Below, piece after piece: positions 44,079 to 53,286 of a stretch of DNA of 64,000 bases. A program made the position numbers and the translations under genes. The notes under the pieces are model-generated. The model did no database searches. It saw only the letters and a list, made by a program, of their open reading frames with translations, and was not told the origin of the DNA. The stretch is taken from assembly GCA_964487915.1 (NCBI GenBank), contig CAZASN010000006.1, forward strand, positions 42,658 through 106,657. Direction: 5' to 3'. Position 1 is the first letter of the stretch. Every line of letters starts with the position of its first letter. The stretch comes from Proruminimicrobium sp964487915 (lineage in GTDB: Bacteria; Elusimicrobiota; Endomicrobiia; Endomicrobiales; Endomicrobiaceae).

Positions 44079-44898
44079 TTTTTGCCGCATTATAAGCGTT
44101 CTCGGCGAAATAAGAGCTTCTTACGTATTTCCCCGATACGCAGTTTTTTATACCGGCTTCAAGAACTTTGTTTTTCAGATATTCAAATTCAGCGTCTTGA
44201 TAATGTTTTGCTATTTCAACGCTTTCTTTTGAGGGTTTGAGATACTGCCCGAGCGTCAAAATGTCGCAGCCTATATTATTCAAATCCCTTACCGTTTTTA
44301 ACAGTTCGGATTCAGTCTCGCCAAGTCCCAACATAATGCCCGTTTTTATAAGAAACCCTTTTTGTTTTGCGTATTTTAAAATATCCAGAGATCTTTCATA
44401 TACGGCATTTTTACGGTATTTGTATAAAGAGGCGACAGTTTCAATATTATGGGAAAAAACGTCCGGGCCTGCTGACAAAACCATATCCACGCAATTATGA
44501 GAACCCTGAAAATCGGGAACAAGCGTTTCAATTTTGACTCCGTTTATTTTTTTGATTTCTTTTATGACCGAAACGAAATGCGAAGCGCCTCCGTCGTTTA
44601 AATCGTCTCTTGTGACGGAAGTTATTACGACGTATTTTAATCCGAGTTCTTTTACGGTTTCTGCTATTTTTTGCGGTTCTTTTTCATCAACTCCGCAAGG
44701 ATTGCCGCGCTTTGTGGAACAAAACGAACAGCCTCTTGTGCAGACGTCGCCCAGTATTATAAAAGTGGCCGTTTTATTTTTAAAACATTCTCCTATATTC
44801 GGGCATCTTGCCGTCTGGCATACGGTATGCAAATTTTTATCTTTGAAATTCTTTTTAAGAAAATCCAAATCGGCTAATGATATTTTTTTCTTTTCCAT
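44071..44898 (-). CDS. lipA: Lipoyl synthase
   Basis: 275 residues, a little shorter than most. Auxiliary cluster Cys in CQTARCPNIGECF, the radical-SAM motif CTRGCSFCSTKRG (CxxxCxxC), and the C-terminal RSSYFAENAY with the Ser that ligates the auxiliary cluster. Inserts two sulfurs into octanoylated domains of H protein and dehydrogenase E2 subunits. Fits with lpd and gcvT at the left end. lipB or lplA is not in the window. Confidence 0.93.
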   Translation of the reverse strand: MEKKKISLADLDFLKKNFKDKNLHTVCQTARCPNIGECFKNKTATFIILGDVCTRGCSFCSTKRGNPCGVDEKEPQKIAETVKELGLKYVVITSVTRDDLNDGGASHFVSVIKEIKKINGVKIETLVPDFQGSHNCVDMVLSAGPDVFSHNIETVASLYKYRKNAVYERSLDILKYAKQKGFLIKTGIMLGLGETESELLKTVRDLNNIGCDILTLGQYLKPSKESVEIAKHYQDAEFEYLKNKVLEAGIKNCVSGKYVRSSYFAENAYNAAKNG

Positions 44899-44904
44899 AG
44901 TAAT

Positions 44905-44927
44905 AAAAAACGGCGGCTTGCCGCGGC
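44905..44927 (-). terminator. Rho-independent terminator after purH
   Basis: On the minus strand GCGGC-AA-GCCGC is followed by CG and a run of six T. It lies between the purH stop and the lipA start, separating the two transcription units. Confidence 0.7.
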
Positions 44928-44965
44928 AGAGATGTTTTGCCCTAAAATCCGTTTATATCCTGTTT

Positions 44966-46522
44966 TTAATGTTTGAAATGCCTCATGGACGTAAACTGCA
45001 TCGCCATATTTCTTTCGTTGCAGGCGTTTATTGAGAATTCGTCTTTTACCGAACCTCCCGGCTGTATTATGGCCGTAACGTTTTCTTTCGCCGATTCCTC
45101 AACTACGTCCGGAAACGGGAAAAAAGCGTCAGAAGCCAAAACAAGCGGATTTTGAGTCTCGTCAAGCCCGTGATTTACCTGTTTCATTTTTTTAGCGGCT
45201 ATATTTAAAGAATCAATTCTGCTCATCTGTCCGGCGCCTATTCCGACGGTCTGTTTGCCTCTTACAAGTATTATCGCGTTTGATTTTACGTGTTTGCATA
45301 CTTTCCACGCAAAAACCAGAGATTCCTCTTCCTGTTTTGTGGGAGCTCTTTTTGTAGCAAGTTTTATTTCCGACAACAACTGTTCGTCCCTGTTCTGGAC
45401 AAGCATTCCGTTTGTCAGCGTTCTGTATTCAATTGAAGATTTTTCTTTTTTATAAGGAACGGGCTGTTTTAACAGTCTGATATTTTTTTTCTGTGATAAT
45501 ACGTCAAAGGCTTCCTGCGAAAAATCAGGCGCTATTATGCATTCCACAAAAAGCTTTGCTAGTTCTTCCGCGACGATTTTATCAACTGAAACGTTAAAAG
45601 CTATTATCCCGCCGAAAGCGCTGACCGGATCGCATGCAAGAGCTTTTAAATACGCGTCTTTCGTATTTTCCCCTTCCGCGCAGCCGCAGGGATTGTTATG
45701 TTTTATTATGGCGCAGGCTGTATTGTCAAATTCATGCACAAGCCTCCATGCCGATTCCAAATCAAGATAATTATTATAAGAAAGCTCTTTGCCGTGCATC
45801 TGCTTTGCAGAAATGGCGGCAGATGAATTTTCTTCATTGCCGAAACTGTATAAAGAAGCGTTCTGGTGCGGATTTTCTCCGTATCTCAAAGAAGCCATCT
45901 TTTTTAAAGGTATTGAGCCTTCTGAAGGAAAATCTTCGTAAGAAAGATAATTTGATATCAAAGCGTCGTAATAAGCCGTATGTCTGAAAGCTTTTCCGGC
46001 AAGTTCCAGTTTTAAGGCTTCGGTAACCGTTTTATTTTTTATATTTTCAACGACCGTGCCGTAATCTTCCGGAGAACATACTATAAGCACGTCTTTATAA
46101 TTTTTTGCCGCAGCCCTTATTAAAGTTACGCCGCCTATGTCAATGTTTTCTATTATTTCGCCGGCTATGTTTTTGTCCGCCGGTTTTTGTATTTTTTTTG
46201 CGGTCTCTTCAAAAGGATAAAGATTTACGGCGACTACGTCTATCTGTTCTATACCGTGTTTTTTTAATTCTTCCATATGTTTTTTATCGTCTCTTTTGGC
46301 AAGAATTCCGCCGTGTATTTTCGGATTTAAAGTTTTAACTCTGCCGTCAAGCATTTCCGGAAAACCGGTAACGTCGGATATTTCCCTGCACTCTATTTTG
46401 TTGTCTTTCAAAGTTTTGGCCGTGCCGCCGCTTGAAATAATGTTAAAGCCCAGACTTTTCAACTCTCTCGCAAATTCTACGATTCCTTTCTTGTCGCTGA
46501 CGCTTAATAATGCCGTTGCCAT
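44966..46522 (-). CDS. purH: Bifunctional AICAR transformylase / IMP cyclohydrolase
   Basis: 518 residues. The N-terminal MGS-like cyclohydrolase domain has FNIISSGGTAKTLKDN and VKTLNPKIHGGILAKRDD. The transformylase domain has LRYGENPHQNAS, the catalytic KHNNPCG and SDAFFPFPD, ending MAMQFTSMRHFKH. Performs the last two steps of IMP synthesis. No other pur genes in the window. Confidence 0.95.
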   Translation of the reverse strand: MATALLSVSDKKGIVEFARELKSLGFNIISSGGTAKTLKDNKIECREISDVTGFPEMLDGRVKTLNPKIHGGILAKRDDKKHMEELKKHGIEQIDVVAVNLYPFEETAKKIQKPADKNIAGEIIENIDIGGVTLIRAAAKNYKDVLIVCSPEDYGTVVENIKNKTVTEALKLELAGKAFRHTAYYDALISNYLSYEDFPSEGSIPLKKMASLRYGENPHQNASLYSFGNEENSSAAISAKQMHGKELSYNNYLDLESAWRLVHEFDNTACAIIKHNNPCGCAEGENTKDAYLKALACDPVSAFGGIIAFNVSVDKIVAEELAKLFVECIIAPDFSQEAFDVLSQKKNIRLLKQPVPYKKEKSSIEYRTLTNGMLVQNRDEQLLSEIKLATKRAPTKQEEESLVFAWKVCKHVKSNAIILVRGKQTVGIGAGQMSRIDSLNIAAKKMKQVNHGLDETQNPLVLASDAFFPFPDVVEESAKENVTAIIQPGGSVKDEFSINACNERNMAMQFTSMRHFKH

Positions 46523-46532
46523 ACCTGTCTCC

Positions 46533-47150
46533 TTATAATTCTATATCTGTTCCGTATTTTCTAAACGCTTTTGCTATATCCTCGGAAGAAAAACCCCTTC
46601 TTAAGAAAAAAGACGCTATTTTTTTTGTTTCGCCCGCGTTTTTATTATTAAACTTCGGATAGCGTTTTTTTATTATAGCAATAATTTCCTCATATTGAGA
46701 AGTATTATCCGTAACCTGCTTTAAAATTTTAATATCAATATTGTGCCGTTTAAGTTCATTTTCTATATAGTATCTGCCTTTACATTTTTTTTGCAGATAA
46801 GAAATTAAATTTTGCGCAAAAACTTCATCGTTTAAGTAATTCAATTCTGTAAATCTTAAAATTACCCTGTCAATATCTTCTTTTGCAAACCCCTTTTGAA
46901 ACAATGTATCTTCCAACGATTTTTTGCTGAACGCTTTTTTAGATATAAGAAAAAACGCATAACTCATTATTTTGTTTGAGTTTGAAAATTTTTCTATCCG
47001 TTTAAACTGTTCATCGTCTATTTCCAAATCTTTTTTTAGATTAAATTTAACGATTGCGTCAGCTTCAACAATAATAGATTTGTCATCATCAAATATAATT
47101 TTAAAATGATTTTTAAATCTCGGATATTTTTTTATATTTATAATTTTCAT
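46533..47150 (-). CDS. recX: RecX-family regulator
   Basis: 205 residues. Three-helix repeats with ALFLISKKAFSKKSLEDTLFQKG-like and LNYLNDEVFAQNLISYLQKKCKGRYYIENELKRHNI segments are the RecX pattern (LN-D-x-x-YA/FA ... G-x-x-x-I-x-x-EL). It modulates RecA filaments. recA is not in the window. Ten bases separate it from purH downstream. Confidence 0.8.
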   Translation of the reverse strand: MKIINIKKYPRFKNHFKIIFDDDKSIIVEADAIVKFNLKKDLEIDDEQFKRIEKFSNSNKIMSYAFFLISKKAFSKKSLEDTLFQKGFAKEDIDRVILRFTELNYLNDEVFAQNLISYLQKKCKGRYYIENELKRHNIDIKILKQVTDNTSQYEEIIAIIKKRYPKFNNKNAGETKKIASFFLRRGFSSEDIAKAFRKYGTDIEL

Positions 47151-47171
47151 ATTTATCCGCTGTTTTAAGGT

Positions 47172-48218
47172 TTATTTATATTCAATAAGTTCGTATTCGG
47201 TTGTGCCCAGTCCCATCTTTTCGGCGTATTTAAACTGTGCGGTATAATCTATATCAGGGAAAATTTCTTTGCAGAAATCTTTTCCGTATACTTTGTTTAC
47301 CATGTCAACGCTGGCTTTATCAACGGCAACGGGATCTGCGCCCGCCATAATGCCTATATCGTCCATAAGAACTTTGCCTTTTGTGGTGTAACAGTCGCAG
47401 AATTTAGTTATATGGTTTAAAAAATTTATGCTGAAACTTTTTTTATTCTTCAATACCCCGCAGCAGTATTCAACTATCTTTTCCTGAATATTTTTAACGT
47501 CTTCGTTCCAGCCGAGCTGAAATACTCCTTTCGGACAGCTTAAAACGCATTCGCCGCAGCCGATGCATTTTTTTTCGTCAAGCGTTATTTTTTTATTTTT
47601 AAGGCTTAATGCGCCTGCCGGACACCATTTCACGCATATTCCGCATCCTATGCAGAGTTTTTTGTTGACGTCGGGTTTTGCGTTATGGTGCATTTCATAT
47701 TTTCCGGCTTTGCTTCCGCAGCCCATTCCTATGTTTTTTAGAGCGCCGCCGAATCCCGTTATCTCATGGCCTTTAAAATGATTTAAAAATATAAAAGAAT
47801 CGGAATAAAAAATATCGTGCGCTATTGACACTTTTTTGCAGTGTTTGCCGTTTACTTCAACGCTGACGGCCGAATTGCCTCTTAATCCGTCGGCTATTAT
47901 TACCGGACATCCGCATTCGGCTATCGTAAAACCGTGTTTTTCAGCTATAAGAGAATGATGATAAGCGTCTGACCTTTTTCCGACGTATATGGTGCTTGCG
48001 TCCGTCAAAAACGGAAAAGCCGTTTTTTCTCTTGCTATTTTAACAAGCGGCTTTATAAAAGGCGGTTTTATAAAACCTTCGTTTCCGTCTTCTCCGAAAT
48101 GCATTTTTATGGCAAGGAAATGCCTTGCCTTCACATGGTCAAAAGCTCTGGCTTTTTTTAAAAATTCGTATAATTTTTCTTTGTTTTTCCAAGGCAAAAA
48201 ATAAACTTTTCCCGACAT
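47172..48218 (-). CDS. DUF362 protein with two [4Fe-4S] ferredoxin motifs
   Basis: 348 residues. The N-terminal two-thirds is a DUF362 domain (FLAIKMHFGEDGNEGFIKP, HFKGHEITGFGGALKNIGMG), interrupted by two clusters: CIGCGICVKWCPAGAL and CIGCGECVLSCPKGVF. It returns to DUF362 with DDIGIMAGADPVAVDKASVDM. Presumed cytosolic iron-sulfur protein of unknown electron partner. AAGGAG precedes the ATG. Confidence 0.85.
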   Translation of the reverse strand: MSGKVYFLPWKNKEKLYEFLKKARAFDHVKARHFLAIKMHFGEDGNEGFIKPPFIKPLVKIAREKTAFPFLTDASTIYVGKRSDAYHHSLIAEKHGFTIAECGCPVIIADGLRGNSAVSVEVNGKHCKKVSIAHDIFYSDSFIFLNHFKGHEITGFGGALKNIGMGCGSKAGKYEMHHNAKPDVNKKLCIGCGICVKWCPAGALSLKNKKITLDEKKCIGCGECVLSCPKGVFQLGWNEDVKNIQEKIVEYCCGVLKNKKSFSINFLNHITKFCDCYTTKGKVLMDDIGIMAGADPVAVDKASVDMVNKVYGKDFCKEIFPDIDYTAQFKYAEKMGLGTTEYELIEYK

Positions 48219-48238
48219 GGCAGATCACTCCTTTTTCA

Positions 48239-48964
48239 TCAAAAAATTCGGTTATACTTTCTTAATTGTTTAAGCGTTATTTCCATATCTTTTGGCAAAG
48301 GCGATTGGAAAACGCTTGTTTCGGAAAAACCCGGAAGAACAATCCGTATTTTAGCAAAATGAAGCGGAAGCCTTTTTAACAAAGGTTTTTCCCCGTCTTT
48401 TCCTTTATAACGTCTTTTTAAAGACGATAAAAGAACCGGTTCCGGACTTGCGTATATTTTGTCAACAGCAAGCGGATTGCCTTCGGACCAGAAAAGAGCC
48501 CTTATCTGGTTTCTTATACTTGTTGAAGGCTTAACTTCAATAAGCGCAAAATCCCTGAATTTTTCAATAACTTTATAATTTACCGACGAAATAACGCCTT
48601 TGTCGTTTATTATTACCCTTTCACCGTCGGTTATAACGCGTTTTTCAATTCTGCCTTCATCATTCTGCATAGCGCCGTTTACTATAATTAAAAAAGTTTT
48701 TTCGGTTTTGTTTTCTTTAATCTGCTTTGCGATAAAATCATAAGCGTTTTTATTTTTTGCAAATAACACTATTCCCGTGGCGTCCGAGTCAAGCGACGTT
48801 ATCGGTATTATTTTTTTATTAACGCCGTTTTTCAATTCGCCGAGCAAAGAAATTTTTTCTTTTAAATCGTCTCCTGAGCCGGGCAAAACCAAAACGCCAG
48901 AAGGCTTGTCCAAAATTAAAACATCGTTGTTTTCAAAAATTACTTTCATATCATCGTTTTTCAT
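48239..48964 (-). CDS. RluA-type pseudouridine synthase, divergent
   Basis: 241 residues. DVLILDKPSGVLVLPG is the RluA-type start, and SLDSDATGIVLFAKN keeps the catalytic Asp (residue 59), but the Arg normally before it in HRLD is Ser57. The later STSIRNQIRALFWSEGNPLAVDKIYA corresponds to the usual GRTHQIRVHL...PLxGD-xYG, again altered. Probably still an RNA pseudouridine synthase with unusual substrate or reduced activity. It overlaps ligA by 14 bp. Confidence 0.7.
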   Translation of the reverse strand: MKNDDMKVIFENNDVLILDKPSGVLVLPGSGDDLKEKISLLGELKNGVNKKIIPITSLDSDATGIVLFAKNKNAYDFIAKQIKENKTEKTFLIIVNGAMQNDEGRIEKRVITDGERVIINDKGVISSVNYKVIEKFRDFALIEVKPSTSIRNQIRALFWSEGNPLAVDKIYASPEPVLLSSLKRRYKGKDGEKPLLKRLPLHFAKIRIVLPGFSETSVFQSPLPKDMEITLKQLRKYNRIF

Positions 48965-50951
48965 TTATTATCTCTTTAAACTCTTTTTCAGTGAGTATTT
49001 TTAAGCCGAGTTCAACGGCTTTATCGTATTTTGAACCGGGATTTCCGCCGGCGACCACATAATCGGTTTTTTTGCTTACCGACGACGTTGTTTTTCCGCC
49101 GAGCGATAAAATTATGTTTTCGGCGTCTTTGCGCGACATTGATTCAAGTTCGCCCGTAAGAACAAAAGTTTTATTTTCAAGCGGCGCGAAATTATTGACT
49201 TTTTCCGGCTCGGTAACGTTGACTTGCGATTCTTTAAGTTCTTTTATCATTACGCCGACTTTATCGTTTGAAAAATATTTTTTTACCGATTCTGCAAGAA
49301 CCGGACCTATTTCGTTTATGGCAGTCAATTCTTCTTCCGACGCCCTTATAAGATTATCTATATTTTTAAATTTTTGGGCAAGCATATAAGCCGCTTTTTC
49401 TCCGACATGCCTGATGCCGAGCGCGAAAATAAGTTTATGAAGCGGGTTCTGCCTGCTTTTTACGATTGAGTTCATAAGATTGTTGGCTTTTTTTTCCTTA
49501 AATAAATCAAGCTCCATAAAATCGTCAAAGTTAAGTTTATAAATATCGGCAAAAGTATGAATTTTTTTCAATTCAAGAAGCTGGTCTATAACCGCTTCGC
49601 CCAAACCTTCAATATTCATCGCGTCTCTTGAAACAAAGTGAATAAGGCTTCTTCTTAACTGAGCCGGACACGCCGGATTTATGCATCTGAAAAAAACATC
49701 TTCTTCTTTTTCTTTTATAAGAACGCTTGAACACGCGGGACAGTTTTGCGGAACTTTAAAAACGCCTTCGGACCGTTTATTTACGACTTTTATTATTTTA
49801 GGTATAACGTCTCCGGCCCTTTCAACAAGGACTTCGTCTCCGGTATTAAGGTTAAGCCGTTCTATTTCTTCAAAATTATGAAGAGTCGCGCTTGATATCG
49901 TAACTCCGGAAAGATTTACCGGCTCAAGAGAAGCAAGCGGAGTAACGACTCCCGTTCTTCCGACCTGAGTTTTTATTGATAAAACTTTTGTAGCGGCCTG
50001 TCTTGCCGGAAATTTATAGGCTATCGCCCACTTCGGGCTTTTATTTGTGTATCCTATGATTTTCTGGAGTTTGTAAGAATTTACTTTTATTACGACTCCG
50101 TCTATTTCGTAGGCGAGAGTGTCTCTTATTTCCTGAAGTTCAAGAACGGAATTTATCACTTCTTCTATGTCGCCGAAAGTCCGGATATTTTTTTGCACGG
50201 CAAAACCGGCTGCCCTGCAAAAATCAAGAAACTGCGAATGCTTTTCAAATTCAACCCCTTCAATAAAACCGAACGAATGAACGAAAAAGCTGAGTTTGCG
50301 CTCCGAAGTGATTTTTGCGTTTTTCTGCCTGAGAGAGCCCGATGCGGCGTTTCTGGGATTGGCGAATTTCGGCATTTCGTCCTCAACAAGCCTTTCGTTT
50401 AAATAAACAAAATCCTGCTTGTTTATATAAACTTCCCCTCTTATTTCAAATTTCGCGATATTTGCGCCGGTTAAAAGTTTTAAAGGAATATTTTTAATCG
50501 TTTTTATGTTTTCGGTAACGTCTTCTCCGTATTTCCCGTCGCCTCTTGTGGAACCCGTTTTTAAAGAATTGTTTTCATAAACAAGGCTTGCGCTCAATCC
50601 GTCTATTTTAGGCTCAATTATAAACTCTATTTTTTCATTGATATTTTTTAAAATTCTTTCATGCCAGTCTTTTATGTCTTGGACGGAATATGAATTATCA
50701 AGAGACATCATCGGAACTTTATGCTCTACTTTTTCAAACGTGGATGAAACTTCTCCCGAGACTCTCTGCGTGGGAGAATCTTTTGTTATAAACTGAGGAT
50801 TTTCTTTTTCAAGAGACTGAAGTTCTTTTAGAAGAGCGTCGTATTCAAAATCCGATATTTCCGGCTTTTCAAACGCGTAATACAGCATGTCGTGGCGTCT
50901 TATCGTTTCTTTGAGTTTTTCTATTTTATTTTTGATATTTGAGTCTTGCAT
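48951..50951 (-). CDS. ligA: NAD-dependent DNA ligase
   Basis: Start at ATG 50951, giving 666 residues, the usual LigA length. The longer frame from TTG 50987 would run through a likely TATAAT box. The adenylation Lys is in FIIEPKIDGLSASL, with SLDNSY before it. The zinc finger is CPACSSVL...CINPACPAQLRR, then helix-hairpin-helix repeats, and a BRCT domain closes (KTFVLTGELESMSRKDAENII). Seals nicks in replication and repair. Confidence 0.95.
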   Translation of the reverse strand: MQDSNIKNKIEKLKETIRRHDMLYYAFEKPEISDFEYDALLKELQSLEKENPQFITKDSPTQRVSGEVSSTFEKVEHKVPMMSLDNSYSVQDIKDWHERILKNINEKIEFIIEPKIDGLSASLVYENNSLKTGSTRGDGKYGEDVTENIKTIKNIPLKLLTGANIAKFEIRGEVYINKQDFVYLNERLVEDEMPKFANPRNAASGSLRQKNAKITSERKLSFFVHSFGFIEGVEFEKHSQFLDFCRAAGFAVQKNIRTFGDIEEVINSVLELQEIRDTLAYEIDGVVIKVNSYKLQKIIGYTNKSPKWAIAYKFPARQAATKVLSIKTQVGRTGVVTPLASLEPVNLSGVTISSATLHNFEEIERLNLNTGDEVLVERAGDVIPKIIKVVNKRSEGVFKVPQNCPACSSVLIKEKEEDVFFRCINPACPAQLRRSLIHFVSRDAMNIEGLGEAVIDQLLELKKIHTFADIYKLNFDDFMELDLFKEKKANNLMNSIVKSRQNPLHKLIFALGIRHVGEKAAYMLAQKFKNIDNLIRASEEELTAINEIGPVLAESVKKYFSNDKVGVMIKELKESQVNVTEPEKVNNFAPLENKTFVLTGELESMSRKDAENIILSLGGKTTSSVSKKTDYVVAGGNPGSKYDKAVELGLKILTEKEFKEIINEKR

Positions 50952-51027
50952 AAAACCAAAAGACCTTTTTAAAAGAATTATACGCAAACCGGCGGGCTGC
51001 CGCTTTGTCCGGTTTCAAAAACATGCC

Positions 51028-51429
51028 TTATCTTTCATCTTTTAATTTATCAAGTATTCCGTTGACAAATTTGCTTGAATCTTTGTTTGAAAATCTTTTG
51101 GCTATTTCTACGGCCTCGTCAATTATAACGCTTACGGGAGTGTCTTTCGTATAAAGCATTTCATAAGCGGCTATTCTCATAATATTTCTGTCAATTGTAG
51201 CCATTCTGTCTATTTCCCAGTTGTCGGCGTATTTTTCTATGAGAGAGTCTATTCTGTCCTGATGAGAGCATACTCCCCTGAAAATATTAACCGCAAATTC
51301 CCTGTATGCGGATTCAACGGGCAAAATTTCGTCAAAACATTTGAAAATGTTTTTTTCATCCATTTGACAGTTGTCAAAGGTATACAGCATCTGTAAAGCG
51401 CATTCTCTGGCCTGTCGTCTAGTACTCAT
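51028..51429 (-). CDS. nusB: Transcription antitermination factor NusB
   Basis: 133 residues, all helical. RRQARECALQMLYTFDN and IDRNIMRIAAYEMLYTKDTPVSVIIDEAVEIAKRFSNKDSSKFVNGILDKL are the NusB signature. Binds boxA with NusE during rRNA transcription. It is first of a minus-strand series and has a consensus promoter at 51469-51497. Confidence 0.93.
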   Translation of the reverse strand: MSTRRQARECALQMLYTFDNCQMDEKNIFKCFDEILPVESAYREFAVNIFRGVCSHQDRIDSLIEKYADNWEIDRMATIDRNIMRIAAYEMLYTKDTPVSVIIDEAVEIAKRFSNKDSSKFVNGILDKLKDER

Positions 51430-51468
51430 AAAAGATCCTCAAAAGCTGTCATATTGTAAAGTCTATGA

Positions 51469-51497
51469 ATTTTATAATAAATCGTCTTAACTGTCAA
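51469..51497 (-). promoter_or_regulatory. nusB promoter
   Basis: Minus strand TTGACA (51497-51492), 17 bp, TAAAAT (51474-51469). It is divergent from, and about 30 bp away from, the promoter at 51530. Confidence 0.7.
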
Positions 51498-51529
51498 ATA
51501 AAAAGAGCCGTTTTTATATCCTGTTTTTT

Positions 51530-51559
51530 TTGACAACACATCAATATATTATGTAAAAT
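51530..51559 (+). promoter_or_regulatory. Promoter of the DUF1015-CvpA-hisG-gltX run
   Basis: TTGACA (51530-51535), 18 bp, TAAAAT (51554-51559), with the DUF1015 ATG 27 bp later behind AAAAGGAG. Confidence 0.65.
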
Positions 51560-51586
51560 CTCTAATCATTTAAAAGGAGAATTTTC

Positions 51587-52798
51587 ATGGCGACAATAAA
51601 GGCTTTTAACGGCATCAGATACGCGGGAAAAAATATAACAAAAGAGATATGTCCTCCTTACGACGTTATAAGCTCCGAGGAAAAATCAAAACTGAAAAAA
51701 GCTTCAAAGCACAATATGGTACAGCTTGAACTTTCAGACGCTTCAAAGACAAGAAACAAATACGCACAGGCGAATTTTTTATTCAAACAATGGCTGAGCG
51801 ACGGTAATCTTATACGCGACGAAAAACCGGCTCTTTATTTTTATGAACAAACATTTAAAGACCACGGCAAAAAAATGATAAGAAGAGGTTTTTTTACGGC
51901 TTTAAAACTTGAAAATCCGCACGGCGGAGCGGTAAAAGCCCATGAAAAAACGCTAGCAAAACCGAAAGCCGACAGATTGAGCCTTCTAAAAGCCGTCAGA
52001 GCGAATTTAAGCCCCATTTTCCTTTTGTTTAACGACGATAAAAAGAAAATCGTATCTTTATGCAAAAATACAGCCAAAACAAAGCCGGACGCAACGGCCT
52101 CTGACAAAGAAGGAACTTTTCACAAACTGTGGGTAATTACCGATGAAAAAATTATAGCGGATGTAACAAAATCGCTTGCTTCAAAAAAGACTTTTATCGC
52201 CGACGGTCACCACAGATATGAAACGGCATGGAATTATATGCAGCATATGAAGCAGAAAGATAAAAACTTTTCCGATAAAAAAGAATACGGATATGTACTG
52301 GCTTATCTTTGCCCTATGGAAGATCCGGGCATTTCAATATGGCCCACGCACAGAGTAATAGAGGCTCCTTCAAACATTGAAGAAAACATAGAGAAATTTT
52401 TTAACGTTTTGCCGCAAAACGCCTTTAATAAAATGCAAAACGCAAAAATACAGCCCGTTATGATTTTTAAAGACGGGAAATACAGAACTTTGACGGTTAA
52501 AAATCCCGAACTTTTGAAAAAAGCAATGCCGGGCAGATGCGCCGCTTACAGAAATTTGGGTGTAAGCATTCTTCATTCAATTTTAATACCGGAAGTTCCT
52601 GCCGACAGATATGTTTACGTAAAAAGCGAAAAGGAAGCGGTTTTACTTGCAAAAAAGACAAAGAAAATAGCGATTTTGGTGCCTGCGACTCCCGTGGAAG
52701 CGATAAAAGAAATCGCTTTAAACAATGAGACAATGCCGCAAAAATCAACATACTTTTTCCCGAAACTGGCAAGCGGGATAATTATTCATTCCGTATGA
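51587..52798 (+). CDS. DUF1015 family protein
   Basis: 403 residues. The start MATIKAFNGIRYAGKNITKEICPPYDVISSEEK and the central IADGHHRYETAWNYM are the two hallmark blocks of DUF1015, a family related to ParB/Srx-fold kinases. Residues in the DGHHR block are the most conserved and probably catalytic. Precise role unknown. Its stop overlaps the CvpA-like start (ATGA). Confidence 0.88.
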   Translation: MATIKAFNGIRYAGKNITKEICPPYDVISSEEKSKLKKASKHNMVQLELSDASKTRNKYAQANFLFKQWLSDGNLIRDEKPALYFYEQTFKDHGKKMIRRGFFTALKLENPHGGAVKAHEKTLAKPKADRLSLLKAVRANLSPIFLLFNDDKKKIVSLCKNTAKTKPDATASDKEGTFHKLWVITDEKIIADVTKSLASKKTFIADGHHRYETAWNYMQHMKQKDKNFSDKKEYGYVLAYLCPMEDPGISIWPTHRVIEAPSNIEENIEKFFNVLPQNAFNKMQNAKIQPVMIFKDGKYRTLTVKNPELLKKAMPGRCAAYRNLGVSILHSILIPEVPADRYVYVKSEKEAVLLAKKTKKIAILVPATPVEAIKEIALNNETMPQKSTYFFPKLASGIIIHSV

Positions 52799-53286
52799 CG
52801 GGTTTTTTAACGGATACCATCTTAATAGTTTTGCTTTTGTTCTTTTTTTACATAGGATTTCAGGCCGGCATTATAAGAAGTTTTTTTGCGGTTATCGCCG
52901 GTTTTACGGCAATCATACTTGCTGAAAATTATCCGTACCAGATAGGAATAAACTATTATCTGGTATTCTGCGTGTCCGCCGCATCCGCGTATATTACCGG
53001 ATTATTTGCGTTAAGACTTGCGGATTTTATGTTTTTATCGGTATTTGATAAATTAACGGGAGCGTTTTTCGGCGTTTTGCTGTGGTTTATTTTATCGGCA
53101 AACTTCGTTATACCTTCAATTCCGAAAGAAGCGGGGCGCAGTGAAACAAAAATTGAATCAACAATATCGCGCTTATCGTCAAAAACATTTCCTTTGTTCG
53201 GGAAATATCATTTTGACTTTAAAATTAACGCGGCAAAATTAAAAGAAACTAACAAATATATATTATTCAAAAAGGAGTTATTGTGA
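52795..53286 (+). CDS. CvpA-like membrane protein
   Basis: 163 residues with four membrane helices in the first 110, including FFYIGFQAGIIRSFFAVIAGF and DKLTGAFFGVLLWF, which match CvpA-family spacing (GxxxGxxR, and D-x-x-x-G-x-x-x-G in the last helix). The cytoplasmic or periplasmic tail is basic. Coupled on both sides: ATGA with DUF1015 and GTGA with hisG. Confidence 0.6.
   Translation: MTGFLTDTILIVLLLFFFYIGFQAGIIRSFFAVIAGFTAIILAENYPYQIGINYYLVFCVSAASAYITGLFALRLADFMFLSVFDKLTGAFFGVLLWFILSANFVIPSIPKEAGRSETKIESTISRLSSKTFPLFGKYHFDFKINAAKLKETNKYILFKKELL

Noticed and set aside
50952..50987. Longer ligA N-terminus from TTG 50987
   Set aside because: The extra codons pass through a TATAAT-like box; ATG 50951 gives the normal family length.
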